Virus record (IMG/VR): IMGVR_UViG_3300020474_000001
Span: 62,001 to 126,000 of that record
Origin: a virus
Strand: one strand, 5' to 3'
Length of the DNA stretch: 64,000 nucleotides
The position numbers were made by a program, and so were the translations under genes. Below are positions 38,594-46,815 of this stretch, piece by piece (the stretch's first letter is position 1; each line of letters starts with the position of its first letter). Below the pieces are notes generated by a model, which did not search any database, had not been told where the DNA came from, and saw nothing but the letters and a program-made list of their open reading frames with translations.

Positions 38594-38779
38594 TCATGAT
38601 GCTTCGTTGTGATCAGTATACATCTTGATCATATCAAAGTGATCTGCAGGGACCATAACTGCTTTGTTGTTATCTTCACCTATTATACCAAGAACTTCTC
38701 CATTTTCAACTCTTTGCATAAGTTCATCCCAGTTTTGTTGCCAATATTCTACTGTGTGAAACTCAATGTTTTCTTCCAT
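38594..38779 (-). CDS. Phd/YefM antitoxin-like protein
   Basis: A 61-residue ORF with TVEYWQQNWDELMQRVENGE, a typical Phd/YefM N-terminal fold. VLGIIGEDNNKAVMVPADHF follows, with the conserved VMVP strand. No toxin gene is seen beside it, so it may act as a regulator or as an antidote against host toxins. It lies between two tRNA genes. Confidence 0.7.
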   Translation of the reverse strand: MEENIEFHTVEYWQQNWDELMQRVENGEVLGIIGEDNNKAVMVPADHFDMIKMYTDHNEAS

Positions 38780-38799
38780 TTAAAAAGTCAATAAAAAAA

Positions 38800-38873
38800 T
38801 CGGGATGATAGGATTCGAACCTACGGCCACTCGCTCCCAAAGCGAGTGCTCTACCAAACTGAGCTACATCCCG
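38800..38873 (-). tRNA. tRNA-Pro (anticodon TGG)
   Basis: 74 nt. Acceptor CGGGATG/CATCCCG, anticodon stem CTCGC/GCGAG with loop TTTGGGA, T-arm with GTTCGAATC. No encoded CCA. Confidence 0.92.
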
Positions 38874-38896
38874 ATAAAATGAGTATAAATCAAAAA

Positions 38897-39058
38897 TCAA
38901 GATTCGTCAAGACTATCATTCTCTTCTATTTCTTTTAGATCCTCTTCATTTAAAAGATCAATCCACTCCTCATCAGGAGTGAAGAGGATTGGACCCTCCT
39001 CAATCCTCTCCTGAAGTTCTTCTAATAAAGGATCTCTTTTTTCTTTATTGTTTTCCAT
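38897..39058 (-). CDS. Small acidic protein
   Basis: The 53-residue ORF starts MENNKEKRDPLLEELQERIE and is Glu/Asp-rich to the end, with ILFTPDEEWIDLLNEED. The ATG overlaps the stop of the next-upstream gene (GTGATGG). Function unknown. Confidence 0.6.
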   Translation of the reverse strand: MENNKEKRDPLLEELQERIEEGPILFTPDEEWIDLLNEEDLKEIEENDSLDES

Positions 39059-39348
39059 CACAAATCAATATCCTTTTTTAATTGAGCAAAAGCATCTTGC
39101 CTACCTTTTATCATTCCCTCAATAAAACCTGCCCTTTTCTCCCAGGTATCTCCAGTATCTGATCCCCTCTTAGGATTAATACACCTATGATCACCCAACT
39201 TATTGCAAACTAATCCTGCAAGATCTTCTTCAGAATTTTCACTTGAAGCACCAGTTGCCCATACATGTTTTCCATTTAACCACACCGCTTCACACTTCTC
39301 ACATTGCTTTCTTTCCAATTTAAAATCAGAAAATTCTTTATCAGACAT
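39058..39348 (-). CDS. Conserved Cys-containing protein
   Basis: From ATG 39348 the 96-residue product starts MSDKEFSDFKLERKQCEKCE. It has CEKC, CNKLGDHRCINPKRG and GDTWEKRAGFIEGM. The four Cys residues suggest a zinc site. This AVWLNGKHVW block recurs in cyanophages as I recall. The upstream ATG would overlap the membrane gene. Confidence 0.7.
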   Translation of the reverse strand: MSDKEFSDFKLERKQCEKCEAVWLNGKHVWATGASSENSEEDLAGLVCNKLGDHRCINPKRGSDTGDTWEKRAGFIEGMIKGRQDAFAQLKKDIDL

Positions 39349-39553
39349 GATTTTTCTCCTGTTGAGATTTAAATTCCTTTCTATCCTTTTCCAGTTCCCT
39401 TTCAATCTTTTTCTTGAACATCCACAGTCTAAAGTTTAAAAAGGCATACCGAGTATTAAGGTCAATAAAAGCAATTAATCTCATAGTAGCATTATATCCT
39501 CCATCAAGCAATAATACAATAACGATTAAGACAAGCAGATAGAATAGTGTCAT
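39341..39553 (-). CDS. Small membrane protein
   Basis: Seventy residues with an N-terminal membrane span (MTLFYLLVLIVIVLLLDGGY), a middle and a basic charged tail. It overlaps the next gene by 8 nt. A TATTTAG (minus CTAAATA) lies about 21 nt upstream. Function unknown. Confidence 0.66.
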   Translation of the reverse strand: MTLFYLLVLIVIVLLLDGGYNATMRLIAFIDLNTRYAFLNFRLWMFKKKIERELEKDRKEFKSQQEKNHV

Positions 39554-39586
39554 ATAATTTAATTACTTGTAGATATTTAGTTGTAA

Positions 39587-39673
39587 CGGAAGAGAGAGGA
39601 TTCGAACCTCCGGAGGACTTGCACCCTCGCCAGTTTTCAAGACTGGAGCCATAAACCACTCGACCACTCTTCC
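39587..39673 (-). tRNA. tRNA-Ser (anticodon TGA)
   Basis: 87 nt with the long variable arm of tRNA-Ser. Acceptor GGAAGAG/CTCTTCC, anticodon stem CCAGT/ACTGG with loop CTTGAAA, GTTCGAATC T-loop. Confidence 0.92.
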
Positions 39674-39919
39674 TTATCGCTCTTCGAAATCAATACGACG
39701 AACTTTACGTTGTCGTCTTGCCTCCTGATAAGCAAGATCAGAAGCAGAAAGTTGATCACCAACCTTTTGCTTTGTATAGTTTAACATAACAACCTCATTT
39801 AAGTCAACTGCTGATACTTTATCTTCTTTGACTGTCATCATATTTTGACATCCACAAACCTGAGTTTTTGTATTACTTACTATTTCTGTATTACATACTT
39901 TGCATCTTACGATAATCAT
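39674..39919 (-). CDS. Zinc-ribbon-like small protein
   Basis: Eighty-one residues starting MIIVRCKVCNTEIVSNTKTQ, then VCGCQNMMTV: CxxC plus CGC form a zinc ribbon. The end is basic with RRQRKVRRIDFEER. The stop lies directly next to the 5' end of the tRNA-Ser gene. Function unknown. Confidence 0.74.
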   Translation of the reverse strand: MIIVRCKVCNTEIVSNTKTQVCGCQNMMTVKEDKVSAVDLNEVVMLNYTKQKVGDQLSASDLAYQEARRQRKVRRIDFEER

Positions 39920-39943
39920 TTTTCATGGTCCTCCTATTAGGAA

Positions 39944-40015
39944 TGCAAGATGAGGGATTCGAACCCCCGACAACCTCGGTGTAAACGAGACACTCTACCA
40001 CTGAGTTAATCTTGC
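39944..40015 (-). tRNA. tRNA-Val (anticodon TAC)
   Basis: 72 nt. Acceptor GCAAGAT/ATCTTGC, anticodon loop TTTACAC, T-loop GTTCGAATC. Confidence 0.92.
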
Positions 40016-40018
40016 AAG

Positions 40019-40090
40019 CTGGCCCGGCTGGGATCGAACCAGCGACAACTTGATTAACAGTCAAGCGTTCTACCGCTGAACTACAGGCCA
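40019..40090 (-). tRNA. tRNA-Asn (anticodon GTT)
   Basis: 72 nt. Acceptor TGGCCTG/CGGGCCA with one G-T pair, anticodon stem CTTGA/TCAAG, loop CTGTTAA. It lies 3 nt from tRNA-Val. Confidence 0.92.
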
Positions 40091-40109
40091 TTGTACTCCC
40101 CGAAGGGAA

Positions 40110-40181
40110 AGCGGAATACCGGATTCGAACCGGTGACGTTCAGCTTGGAAGGCTGACATTCTACCGCTGAATTAATTCCGC
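40110..40181 (-). tRNA. tRNA-Gly (anticodon TCC)
   Basis: 72 nt. Acceptor GCGGAAT/ATTCCGC, anticodon loop CTTCCAA, T-loop GTTCGAATC. The promoter at 40194-40222 begins RNA about 6 nt upstream. Confidence 0.92.
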
Positions 40182-40193
40182 AGCGATATGGTA

Positions 40194-40222
40194 ATTATAA
40201 AGTATTACCAAACCTTTGTCAA
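40194..40222 (-). promoter_or_regulatory. Consensus promoter for the tRNA-Gly/Asn/Val run
   Basis: TTGACA, 17 bp, TATAAT on the minus strand. The -35 region abuts the stop of the HNH gene. RNA would start just before tRNA-Gly and run through tRNA-Asn and tRNA-Val. Confidence 0.82.
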
Positions 40223-40687
40223 CTATTCAAAAATAAACTCTCTCCATTCTGATACTTTTGTTCTTTCCAATTCCAACATGACTTTGCTGAGTGGTGCTTT
40301 TGGTTTTGAGCGAAGTTTCATGTTTGTCTCGTGCAAATATTTATTACCCTTTGCAACATTACATTTATCACAACAGGCAACCAAATTATCCCAGGTGTCC
40401 CCACCACCTTTACTTCGTGGAATTACATGATCGATTGTTAAATTTCTTGTTGATCCACAATACTGACAAGAGTATCCATCTCTTTTATAAATCATATTCC
40501 TTGTCGGTGTAGTTTCAGAAAATCGTAAAAACGGTATTCTGACAAAATTGACAAGTCTAATCACCCTCTTCGATATGAGTTTTGCTTTTTCCTTAAACAA
40601 AAGAACTACAGCTCTTTTCCAATTTGTGAATTGAAGCGGTTCATAAGAACTATTCAGAACTAAAATCGTAGAGTGCGGTTCTACCAT
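40223..40687 (-). CDS. HNH endonuclease of cyanobacterial type
   Basis: About 154 residues, starting MVEPHSTILVLNSSYEPL. The N-terminal part (WKRAVVLLFKEKAKLISKRV) and the HNH core (CQYCG, LTIDHVIPRSKGGGDTWDN, CCDKCNVAKGN) match the cellular HNH family common in cyanobacteria. It differs from phage I-Hmu/Seg types. Two CxxC pairs bind zinc. It lies between tRNA-Gly and tRNA-Arg and may be a mobile or acquired nuclease. Confidence 0.85.
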   Translation of the reverse strand: MVEPHSTILVLNSSYEPLQFTNWKRAVVLLFKEKAKLISKRVIRLVNFVRIPFLRFSETTPTRNMIYKRDGYSCQYCGSTRNLTIDHVIPRSKGGGDTWDNLVACCDKCNVAKGNKYLHETNMKLRSKPKAPLSKVMLELERTKVSEWREFIFE

Positions 40688-40730
40688 TTCCATAAGAATT
40701 CTTTCATCCTCAAATGTATTTATTGGGGAA

Positions 40731-40804
40731 CGACTCAGGTAGGATTCGAACCTACGACCGACTGCTTAGAAGGCAGTTGCTCTATCCAGCTGAGCTACTG
40801 AGTC
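40731..40804 (-). tRNA. tRNA-Arg (anticodon TCT)
   Basis: 74 nt. Acceptor GACTCAG/CTGAGTC, anticodon loop CTTCTAA, T-loop GTTCGAATC. Confidence 0.92.
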
Positions 40805-40812
40805 AAAAAAGG

Positions 40813-40886
40813 CGGGATAGATGGGGCTCGAACCCACGACCCCCAGCGTGACAGGCTGGTGCTCTAACCAACTGAGCTACTACCCC
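40813..40886 (-). tRNA. tRNA-Asp (anticodon GTC)
   Basis: 74 nt. Acceptor GGGGTAG/CTATCCC with one G-T pair, anticodon stem CCAGC/GCTGG with loop CTGTCAC, GTTCGAGCC T-loop. Confidence 0.92.
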
Positions 40887-41111
40887 TTAACTGATTCCAT
40901 CATTCATGTAATCAACATAATCATTATACTGCTCCTCGCTGATCCTGTCAATAATAATGATCTCTTGCCCCTCTAAATCCATGTTCAACCACTCATGAAA
41001 CTCATCGACAATAGAAAGCTTGTCATAGATCTGATCAACGCAATCCATTTCATCGATACGATTCTTTGCCCATTTTACTGTATTGTCAACTAGATCTTCA
41101 GTCTTTTTCAT
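40887..41111 (-). CDS. Small acidic protein
   Basis: From ATG 41111 the 74-residue product starts MKKTEDLVDNTVKWAKNRID and is acidic, with EGQEIIIIDRISEEQYNDYV. The promoter at 41149-41177 begins RNA about 31 nt upstream. The longer frame would overlap the GIY-YIG gene and is unlikely. The stop is directly next to tRNA-Asp. Function unknown. Confidence 0.68.
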   Translation of the reverse strand: MKKTEDLVDNTVKWAKNRIDEMDCVDQIYDKLSIVDEFHEWLNMDLEGQEIIIIDRISEEQYNDYVDYMNDGIS

Positions 41112-41538
41112 AGTAGTCCTTTCGGAAGTACCTTGAGAGGATGTTGCTATTGTAGAACGCTGGTTCCCCTGTGTCAAGTGATTCTGTGAGGACCCCATTG
41201 ATGAATAACTGTCTCGTTTCCTCAAAATTAGTTCTTCCTGCCGTCTTATGTAATGAGAGAATGGTTCTACTAAAATTTTCCTTTCCAAATTTTTCAACAT
41301 CCTCTTTAAGTTCTGGGCAAGACCCATAGTATTTCCTCCAATCAGATTCTTTTTTTACTCTTCGTTTTTTTCCTGGCGGTTTTCTGAATGACCAAAAATA
41401 CTTTCTACCAATATATTTCCGTCCGTTTTGTATGTTTGTGATGAGATAAACAAAACCAAAATAATCCCCAATATCCTCCCCAGTAAAAGCCACACCATTA
41501 TATTGCCAAGGATTTTCATAATCAATATCTATACTCAT
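41098..41538 (-). CDS. GIY-YIG-type endonuclease
   Basis: This 146-residue protein has FGFVYLITNIQNGRKYIGRK near the start. FVYLITN and KYIGRKYF correspond to the GIY and YIG halves, and an Arg-rich loop and YYGSCPELKEDVEKFG follow, as in T4 Seg-like and cyanophage endonucleases. It may act as a homing endonuclease close to nrdAB and the tRNA genes. Its end contains the promoter for the next gene. Confidence 0.8.
   Translation of the reverse strand: MSIDIDYENPWQYNGVAFTGEDIGDYFGFVYLITNIQNGRKYIGRKYFWSFRKPPGKKRRVKKESDWRKYYGSCPELKEDVEKFGKENFSRTILSLHKTAGRTNFEETRQLFINGVLTESLDTGEPAFYNSNILSRYFRKDYYEKD
41149..41177 (-). promoter_or_regulatory. Promoter inside the GIY-YIG gene
   Basis: TTGACA, 17 bp, TACAAT on the minus strand, within the C-terminal coding part. 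It would serve the 40887-41111 gene, tRNA-Asp and tRNA-Arg. Confidence 0.7.
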
Positions 41539-41683
41539 TTAGTAAATCTAACACCTTATTCATATATTTATGAGCAAATTTCTTTTCTCCTGGCCATACC
41601 GTTGATGGTTCTTCATCAATATCTTTCTTCAATTTTAGCATTTTTACAATGAACTCATCTCTAGTAAGCGGATTACGAGGCAT
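41522..41683 (-). CDS. Small basic protein
   Basis: The 53-residue ORF starts MPRNPLTRDEFIVKMLKLKK and is basic and helical. It overlaps the GIY-YIG gene by 17 nt. Short ORFs with this start occur in cyanophages. Function unknown. Confidence 0.64.
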   Translation of the reverse strand: MPRNPLTRDEFIVKMLKLKKDIDEEPSTVWPGEKKFAHKYMNKVLDLLNEYRY

Positions 41684-41708
41684 TTGTAATTCAAGCGTCT
41701 TATACTAT

Positions 41709-41840
41709 TTAAGCAGCAAATTGATCATCTTTCAAGTTAGGTCTTGATTCTCCGATAATAGGAGTCAATGGTTCAATAGAATCCATCTCCTCCCATATCT
41801 CCTCAAAGCTTAAATCCTGAGAATGTGTCTTCTTTGACAT
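41709..41840 (-). CDS. 43-residue acidic protein overlapping nrdB 3' end
   Basis: The ORF starts MSKKTHSQDLSFEEIWEEMD and has a short acidic helical body. GGAGG stands 11 nt before the ATG inside nrdB. It overlaps nrdB's last 38 nt in another frame. Function unknown. Confidence 0.55.
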   Translation of the reverse strand: MSKKTHSQDLSFEEIWEEMDSIEPLTPIIGESRPNLKDDQFAA

Positions 41841-42933
41841 CTTGGTTAAGTCCTCCGACAACATAACTTTCTACCTCCGTTTCTTGTGGTGCTACTTGAA
41901 GTCCTTTAGAAGAAATCCAATGCTGTGTCCATGGAAGTGGATTATTCTTTGCAGCAATATCATACTGCGGTCTCAAACCAATCGCTTTTAATCGACGGTT
42001 AGCAATCCACTCAACATACTTCTTAAGCAATTTATCATTAAGTCCAATCATACTACCGTCCTTAAATAGATATTCTGCCCATCTCTTCTCTTCATTAACG
42101 GCACGATCAAACATTTTATATGTCCAATCAGTTTCTTCTTCCATGATCTTCTTCATCTCAGGATCATCTCCTTGTCTCCACTTGTTGAGGATATTTTGAG
42201 TGATCGCAAGATGCTGGTTCTCATCTCTGGCGATAAGTGAGATAATTTTTGCGGACCCTTCCATAAGTTTAAGTTCGCCAAATGCAAAGCTGCAAGCGAA
42301 ACTAACATAGAAACGAATACCCTCTAAAATATTTACATTCGCCATTGCTCGGTAAAGCTTTCGTTTGATCTCATACCGTTCAACTTGACCAGTATAGTGA
42401 CCCTCAGCAGCAAGCTCCCACATGATGCCATTATCATATTGATGAGCACTCTGAATGAAGTCATCATATGCTTCTGTAACACTCTTGGCTCGCTCTAGAA
42501 TATGTTTATCAGTGACAATATGATCAAACACCTCAGATGGGTCAGAATAAATGTTTTTAATGACATAAGTATAGGAACGACTATGAATCATTTCCATGAA
42601 ACCCCAAGCTTCCATACAAGCCTCTAACTCTGGAAGAGAGCAGTATGGAATAAATGCCATTCCAGGACCACGTCCTTGAATAGAATCAAGCATAATCTGA
42701 TACTTCAAATTAGAAGTATAGATGTGCTTTTGCTCTGGACGAAGAGTTTGATAATCTCCACGATCTTTTTGTAGAGACACTTCCTCTGGTCTCCAGAAAT
42801 AACTCAATTGTTGAGTAGTGAGTTTATCAAATACTGGGTATTTGTATGAATCGTATCTTTGTACTCCTAAAGGTTTGCCTAGAAACATTGGTTGTTTCTT
42901 AATATTCACTTGTTCTGTGTTAAAAACTGTCAT
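41803..42933 (-). CDS. nrdB: Ribonucleotide reductase small subunit
   Basis: About 376 residues. The di-iron ligands are visible: LEACMEAWGFMEMIHSRSY (Glu, His), EGIRFYVSFACSFAFGE and RDENQHLAITQ. A conserved Tyr on the radical pathway is likely in the family fold. An upstream GTG (42990) overlaps the nrdA end; ATG 42933 (MTVFNTEQVN) is preferred. It generates the tyrosyl radical for NrdA. Confidence 0.95.
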   Translation of the reverse strand: MTVFNTEQVNIKKQPMFLGKPLGVQRYDSYKYPVFDKLTTQQLSYFWRPEEVSLQKDRGDYQTLRPEQKHIYTSNLKYQIMLDSIQGRGPGMAFIPYCSLPELEACMEAWGFMEMIHSRSYTYVIKNIYSDPSEVFDHIVTDKHILERAKSVTEAYDDFIQSAHQYDNGIMWELAAEGHYTGQVERYEIKRKLYRAMANVNILEGIRFYVSFACSFAFGELKLMEGSAKIISLIARDENQHLAITQNILNKWRQGDDPEMKKIMEEETDWTYKMFDRAVNEEKRWAEYLFKDGSMIGLNDKLLKKYVEWIANRRLKAIGLRPQYDIAAKNNPLPWTQHWISSKGLQVAPQETEVESYVVGGLNQDVKEDTFSGFKL

Positions 42934-42970
42934 GCCTTTAACACCTGTTACATCTTCTACGGAAGAAACT

Positions 42971-45268
42971 TTAAACTGAACAGGATTCACACTCCCCCTC
43001 CTCTGATTGTAGTATATCGTTTACTAAATCTTTCAACTGTGGTTTTTCTACATCAATTTCATCTGATTTAAGATCATATGTATTTTGATAGTAAGAAGTT
43101 TTCCACCCATACTTATATGTAGTTAAAAGATCGGTTGCCATTTGAGAAACTGGAACTTCATTATCTGTATAATTTTCAGGATTGTAGCTCCAGTTACCAG
43201 ATATGGCTTGGTCAAAAAACTTTTGCATAACAGAAACTACATTAATATATCCTCTGTTATCTTTCATATCCCAAAGAAGTGTATAGTTATTCTTCAGGGT
43301 AGAATATTGTGGAACAATTTGTTTAAGAGGCCCCTTCTTTGATTTTTTAACGGACAAGTATCCTCTAGGTGGTTCGATTCCGTTTGTTGCATTTGACACA
43401 ACGGAACTGCTCTCTGATGGCATTTGTGCGGACAGTGTTGAGTGCCGTAAACCGTGTTCCAATATAGACTTTCTAAGACCCTCCCAATCATGCTCATACT
43501 TAATACTCGTAATTTCATCAACATCTTTTTTATATGTATCGATTGGTAAGATACCATCAGAATATTTTGTACGTCCAAAATTTTCACAATGACCCTTTTC
43601 TTTAGCAAGTTTATTTGATGCTTTAAGAAGAAAGAATTGAAAAGACTCTGACAATAAATGCACAGAATTCCAAGCTTCCTGAGAATCATAATTGAAACCC
43701 AACTTGGCAAGATAGTGCGCTAAACCAATAAAACCTATTCCAAGGGATCTACGTGCCTTTGTAGCGTCTCCTGCAGCCCTTACAGGATACTCTTGATAGT
43801 CAATCAGTTCGTCCAATGACCTTACAGAAAGTTCACACAACTCCTCCAACTCATCATCAGATTTTACTTTACCAACATTAATAGCAGAAAGAATACAAAG
43901 TGCAATTTCTCCAGACGGATCATCAATATGCTGGATTGGATATGTGGGAAGAGTGATCTCTTGGCAGAGATTACTCATCTCAATCTTATCCTTAAAAGAA
44001 GAATGAGAATTACAATGATCAATATTCATAATGTAAATACGACCAGTCTCTGCTCTCTCCTTTAAGATGTCTAGAATGAGTTTTTGAGCTCCGATAGTTT
44101 TTCTCGGAATAGACTGATCTCGCTCATAACCCACATATAAGCTATCAAATCTATCAGTGCCAAAAGAATCATGGAGACCAGGAACATCGTGCGGACTGAA
44201 GAGAGTAATTTCTTCATTTGAAATGAAACGCTCATAAAACAGTTTACTAATTTGAATACTATAATCTAACTTACGAACACGATTATCTTCTGTTCCCTTA
44301 TTGTTCTTAAGAACGATAATATCTTCTATTTCTTGGTGCCAGATTGGGAAGTGGACAGTCGCTGAGCCACCTCGAATTCCATTTTGTGTACAGCAGCGGA
44401 CAGTTGATTCAAACTTTTTAAGGAATGGTATAACACCTGTGTGTTGAACTTCGCCGCCTCGGATTTTACTGTTGATGCCACGGATTCTGCCTGCGTTGAT
44501 GCCGATGCCCGCCCTTTGTGCAACATATTTGCCAATAGCCATATCAGAGCTAAAGATGCTATCGAGGGTGTCATCAACATCAACAAGAACACAGCTAGCA
44601 AATTGTCGAAGTGGAGTTCGCACTCCTGCCATGATAGGTGTGGGAATGTTGATTTTGTGCTTGCTGATTGCGTTGTAGTATCGTCGGACATAGTCGAGCC
44701 TCGTTTCTTTTGGATAATCTGCAAAGATAGTCAAAGCGATCATCATATACATGAACTGAGGTGTCTCATAAACACCACCAGTACTGCGATCTTGTACTAG
44801 ATATTTATCAACAACTTGACGTAAACCAGCATAAGTAAACAAGAAGTCTCTATCGTGATCAATAAAAGTATCGACCTTTTGTATTTCTTCTTGAGAATAC
44901 TTGATGAAAATTTCCTTATCATAAACGTCGATTGACGTACAGTTGATAATATGATCTTCTATGGAAGGAAACTCTCTCATTTTCCCATACAACTGCTTTC
45001 TAAGAGAGAACAGAAGTAATCTAGCAGCAACGTATTGATAGTTTGGATGATCCAAATCAATCAAATCTGAAGCAGCACGAATGAGAATCTTTTGAATTTC
45101 TTCTGTTGTGATGCCATCATAAAATTCTATACCAGATTTCATCTCAACCTGACTCGCAGATACACCAGCAAGATTCTTGCAGGCTTCATCCACCATCAGA
45201 TGCATCTTGTCCAAATCAAGAATTTCAATTTGACCATTTCTCTTTTTAACTTTCAAGTTACTAGTCAT
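42971..45268 (-). CDS. nrdA: Ribonucleotide reductase large subunit, class Ia
   Basis: About 765 residues. The N-terminal ATP cone begins VKKRNGQIEILDLDK. NLCQEITLPT and CILSAINVG carry active-site residues, and the C-terminal CESC pair accepts electrons from glutaredoxin. It makes dNDPs from NDPs. The start at 45268 overlaps the primase stop by 4 nt. With glutaredoxin, ThyX and the pentose phosphate genes it forms the dNTP supply. Confidence 0.96.
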   Translation of the reverse strand: MTSNLKVKKRNGQIEILDLDKMHLMVDEACKNLAGVSASQVEMKSGIEFYDGITTEEIQKILIRAASDLIDLDHPNYQYVAARLLLFSLRKQLYGKMREFPSIEDHIINCTSIDVYDKEIFIKYSQEEIQKVDTFIDHDRDFLFTYAGLRQVVDKYLVQDRSTGGVYETPQFMYMMIALTIFADYPKETRLDYVRRYYNAISKHKINIPTPIMAGVRTPLRQFASCVLVDVDDTLDSIFSSDMAIGKYVAQRAGIGINAGRIRGINSKIRGGEVQHTGVIPFLKKFESTVRCCTQNGIRGGSATVHFPIWHQEIEDIIVLKNNKGTEDNRVRKLDYSIQISKLFYERFISNEEITLFSPHDVPGLHDSFGTDRFDSLYVGYERDQSIPRKTIGAQKLILDILKERAETGRIYIMNIDHCNSHSSFKDKIEMSNLCQEITLPTYPIQHIDDPSGEIALCILSAINVGKVKSDDELEELCELSVRSLDELIDYQEYPVRAAGDATKARRSLGIGFIGLAHYLAKLGFNYDSQEAWNSVHLLSESFQFFLLKASNKLAKEKGHCENFGRTKYSDGILPIDTYKKDVDEITSIKYEHDWEGLRKSILEHGLRHSTLSAQMPSESSSVVSNATNGIEPPRGYLSVKKSKKGPLKQIVPQYSTLKNNYTLLWDMKDNRGYINVVSVMQKFFDQAISGNWSYNPENYTDNEVPVSQMATDLLTTYKYGWKTSYYQNTYDLKSDEIDVEKPQLKDLVNDILQSEEGECESCSV

Positions 45269-46230
45269 ATTTTTTTCCAAGTGTTAAATTTAACGAGAGC
45301 TTCGAGTCCTGAGTATATATTCGATTCTATCAGAGATTGAATATCGTGTCCAGATACCACCATATCATTTATGTCCTTCTCAACAATATTTGAAGGCCAT
45401 ATCACTATGGAGTCTCCGGATTCGATTGTTTTTCTAATTCTGGTGACAATCTCTCTATTCCGTGGTTCATTATCATAGATCCAGACAGGATTGCAAATAC
45501 CCCAACGGCGCACATCAGCATCAGCTCCGCACATAGCAATCGCGTTGCGAACGAACGTCGAGTCAAACGGACCTTCGGTAACGAATACATTTTTATCCTT
45601 TTGTACTTGATCAATCCCGTAGATTTTTGGTGAATCATCGTTTAGCATTATGGTGATGTACTTGATTGAGTCAGATCTTAAGGATCTACCTTGAAACCCA
45701 ATAAGATTTTTCTCAAAATATAGTGGAATTATTATTCTACTCTCTTTGTACAAGTTGTCATGATCTATATTGAAGGATCTTACAAACTCTGAAAAATCTT
45801 CTGCGTAGTAAAATTCCTTGGGATTTATCTTTCTTTTCTTTAAGTAATCTGATGCCACATCTACTTCAGAACAACGTGGTAGATTTACCTTCTTTTTAAA
45901 GACCGGTCTCTTGCATTCAAATTTAGGTTCTTCAACAATTGTGCCTTTCCCGGTAAACCCACCCTTAAATCTTTCCATAAGATATTGGCTATGGACTGCT
46001 GGATCAACTTTTTTTAAAAAATTATTAAAAGTTGTTGACGCACCACAATTATGACACTTATAAAATGCATCAGACTTTGCCCCGTAGATATACCCTCTGG
46101 CCTTTGATTTATTCTTCTTAGAATCTCCGCAAATAGGACAGCGGAAATTATAAAGATTTGGTTTAACCTTCTTAAACTTGTCTAGCCTTGAAGAGATGAT
46201 ACTGATGAATTTGGAATCAATATGATTCAT
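45265..46230 (-). CDS. 61: gp61 DNA primase
   Basis: A 321-residue DnaG-type primase. CPICGDSKKNKSKARGYIYG and FYKCHNCGAS form the N-terminal zinc finger. VFVTEGPFDSTFVRNA and WIYDNEPRN hold the TOPRIM acidic residues. It primes lagging-strand synthesis with gp41. A promoter lies just upstream. Confidence 0.92.
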   Translation of the reverse strand: MNHIDSKFISIISSRLDKFKKVKPNLYNFRCPICGDSKKNKSKARGYIYGAKSDAFYKCHNCGASTTFNNFLKKVDPAVHSQYLMERFKGGFTGKGTIVEEPKFECKRPVFKKKVNLPRCSEVDVASDYLKKRKINPKEFYYAEDFSEFVRSFNIDHDNLYKESRIIIPLYFEKNLIGFQGRSLRSDSIKYITIMLNDDSPKIYGIDQVQKDKNVFVTEGPFDSTFVRNAIAMCGADADVRRWGICNPVWIYDNEPRNREIVTRIRKTIESGDSIVIWPSNIVEKDINDMVVSGHDIQSLIESNIYSGLEALVKFNTWKKI

Positions 46231-46252
46231 TAATTAAGTTTTCTCTTCTGAG

Positions 46253-46281
46253 ATTATAGCAAAGAACCTACGCTTGGTCAA
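46253..46281 (-). promoter_or_regulatory. Promoter for primase and nrdAB
   Basis: TTGACC, 17 bp, TATAAT on the minus strand; predicted start 16 nt before ATG 46230. nrdA follows by overlap, so all three genes can share it. Confidence 0.78.
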
Positions 46282-46429
46282 TATCCCAGTACTCCGCCAA
46301 TAATACGAAATTTCCATCCATTTCTGAATAATCAGATATCAAAGAAGTTATTACCGATGTCCACTTAACAACAACATTAGATGCCACTATCAAACAATAA
46401 TCCTGTTTTGTTTGATTTGACTTTTCCAT
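46268..46429 (-). CDS. Small protein of unknown function
   Basis: The 53-residue ORF starts MEKSNQTKQDYCLIVASNVV, with a mostly beta middle and an acidic DIDQA end. The stop overlaps the primase promoter region. Function unknown. Confidence 0.58.
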   Translation of the reverse strand: MEKSNQTKQDYCLIVASNVVVKWTSVITSLISDYSEMDGNFVLLAEYWDIDQA

Positions 46430-46433
46430 TTTC

Positions 46434-46814
46434 CTATCTCACTTGTTGTATTGTTGTTTGTGGTGGTGATGTTCGTATAATCCTTGGACCTATGATCTGT
46501 AAGACATTTAGTATAACCATTCCAGAAGCTACTACTCCCAAGGTTACCCATCTAAACTTAGATAAGGACTCTACCTTTGACTCTAAGGAATTAAAGTCTG
46601 CTTGCATCTTATCTACTAGTTTTAAGGTAGCATCAGACGCCTTTTCTCCTTCATCCAAGCGATTCTCATGTCTTTCCAAAATAATCGCAACCTTATTGCT
46701 ACTTTCTTGAATTGATGATACTGCTCTTTCTAACTTATCAAGCATCTCTTTCGAAAGATCCTCGTAGATTGATAATTTTGATTCTAAAACTTCTAGTTTT
46801 CCTAGACCGAACAT
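46434..46814 (-). CDS. Coiled-coil protein with C-terminal membrane span
   Basis: A 126-residue protein with a long charged coiled coil (about 5-85). A single membrane span follows (WVTLGVVASGMVILNVLQII) and a short polar tail. This arrangement recurs in cyanophages. It may anchor a tail, lysis or membrane complex; no function is known. Confidence 0.72.
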   Translation of the reverse strand: MFGLGKLEVLESKLSIYEDLSKEMLDKLERAVSSIQESSNKVAIILERHENRLDEGEKASDATLKLVDKMQADFNSLESKVESLSKFRWVTLGVVASGMVILNVLQIIGPRIIRTSPPQTTIQQVR

Positions 46815-46815
46815 G

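Noticed and set aside
39891-40091. 66-residue minus-strand ORF
   Set aside because: It lies across tRNA-Val and tRNA-Asn, which explain the sequence.
38515-40886. Regular repeats resembling a CRISPR array
   Set aside because: The recurring GTTCGAATC blocks are T-loops of tRNA genes.
44326-44724. 132-residue ORF in another frame of nrdA
   Set aside because: The nrdA frame is intact over this part and carries conserved active-site blocks; the other frame shows only chance Ser/Ala-rich sequence.
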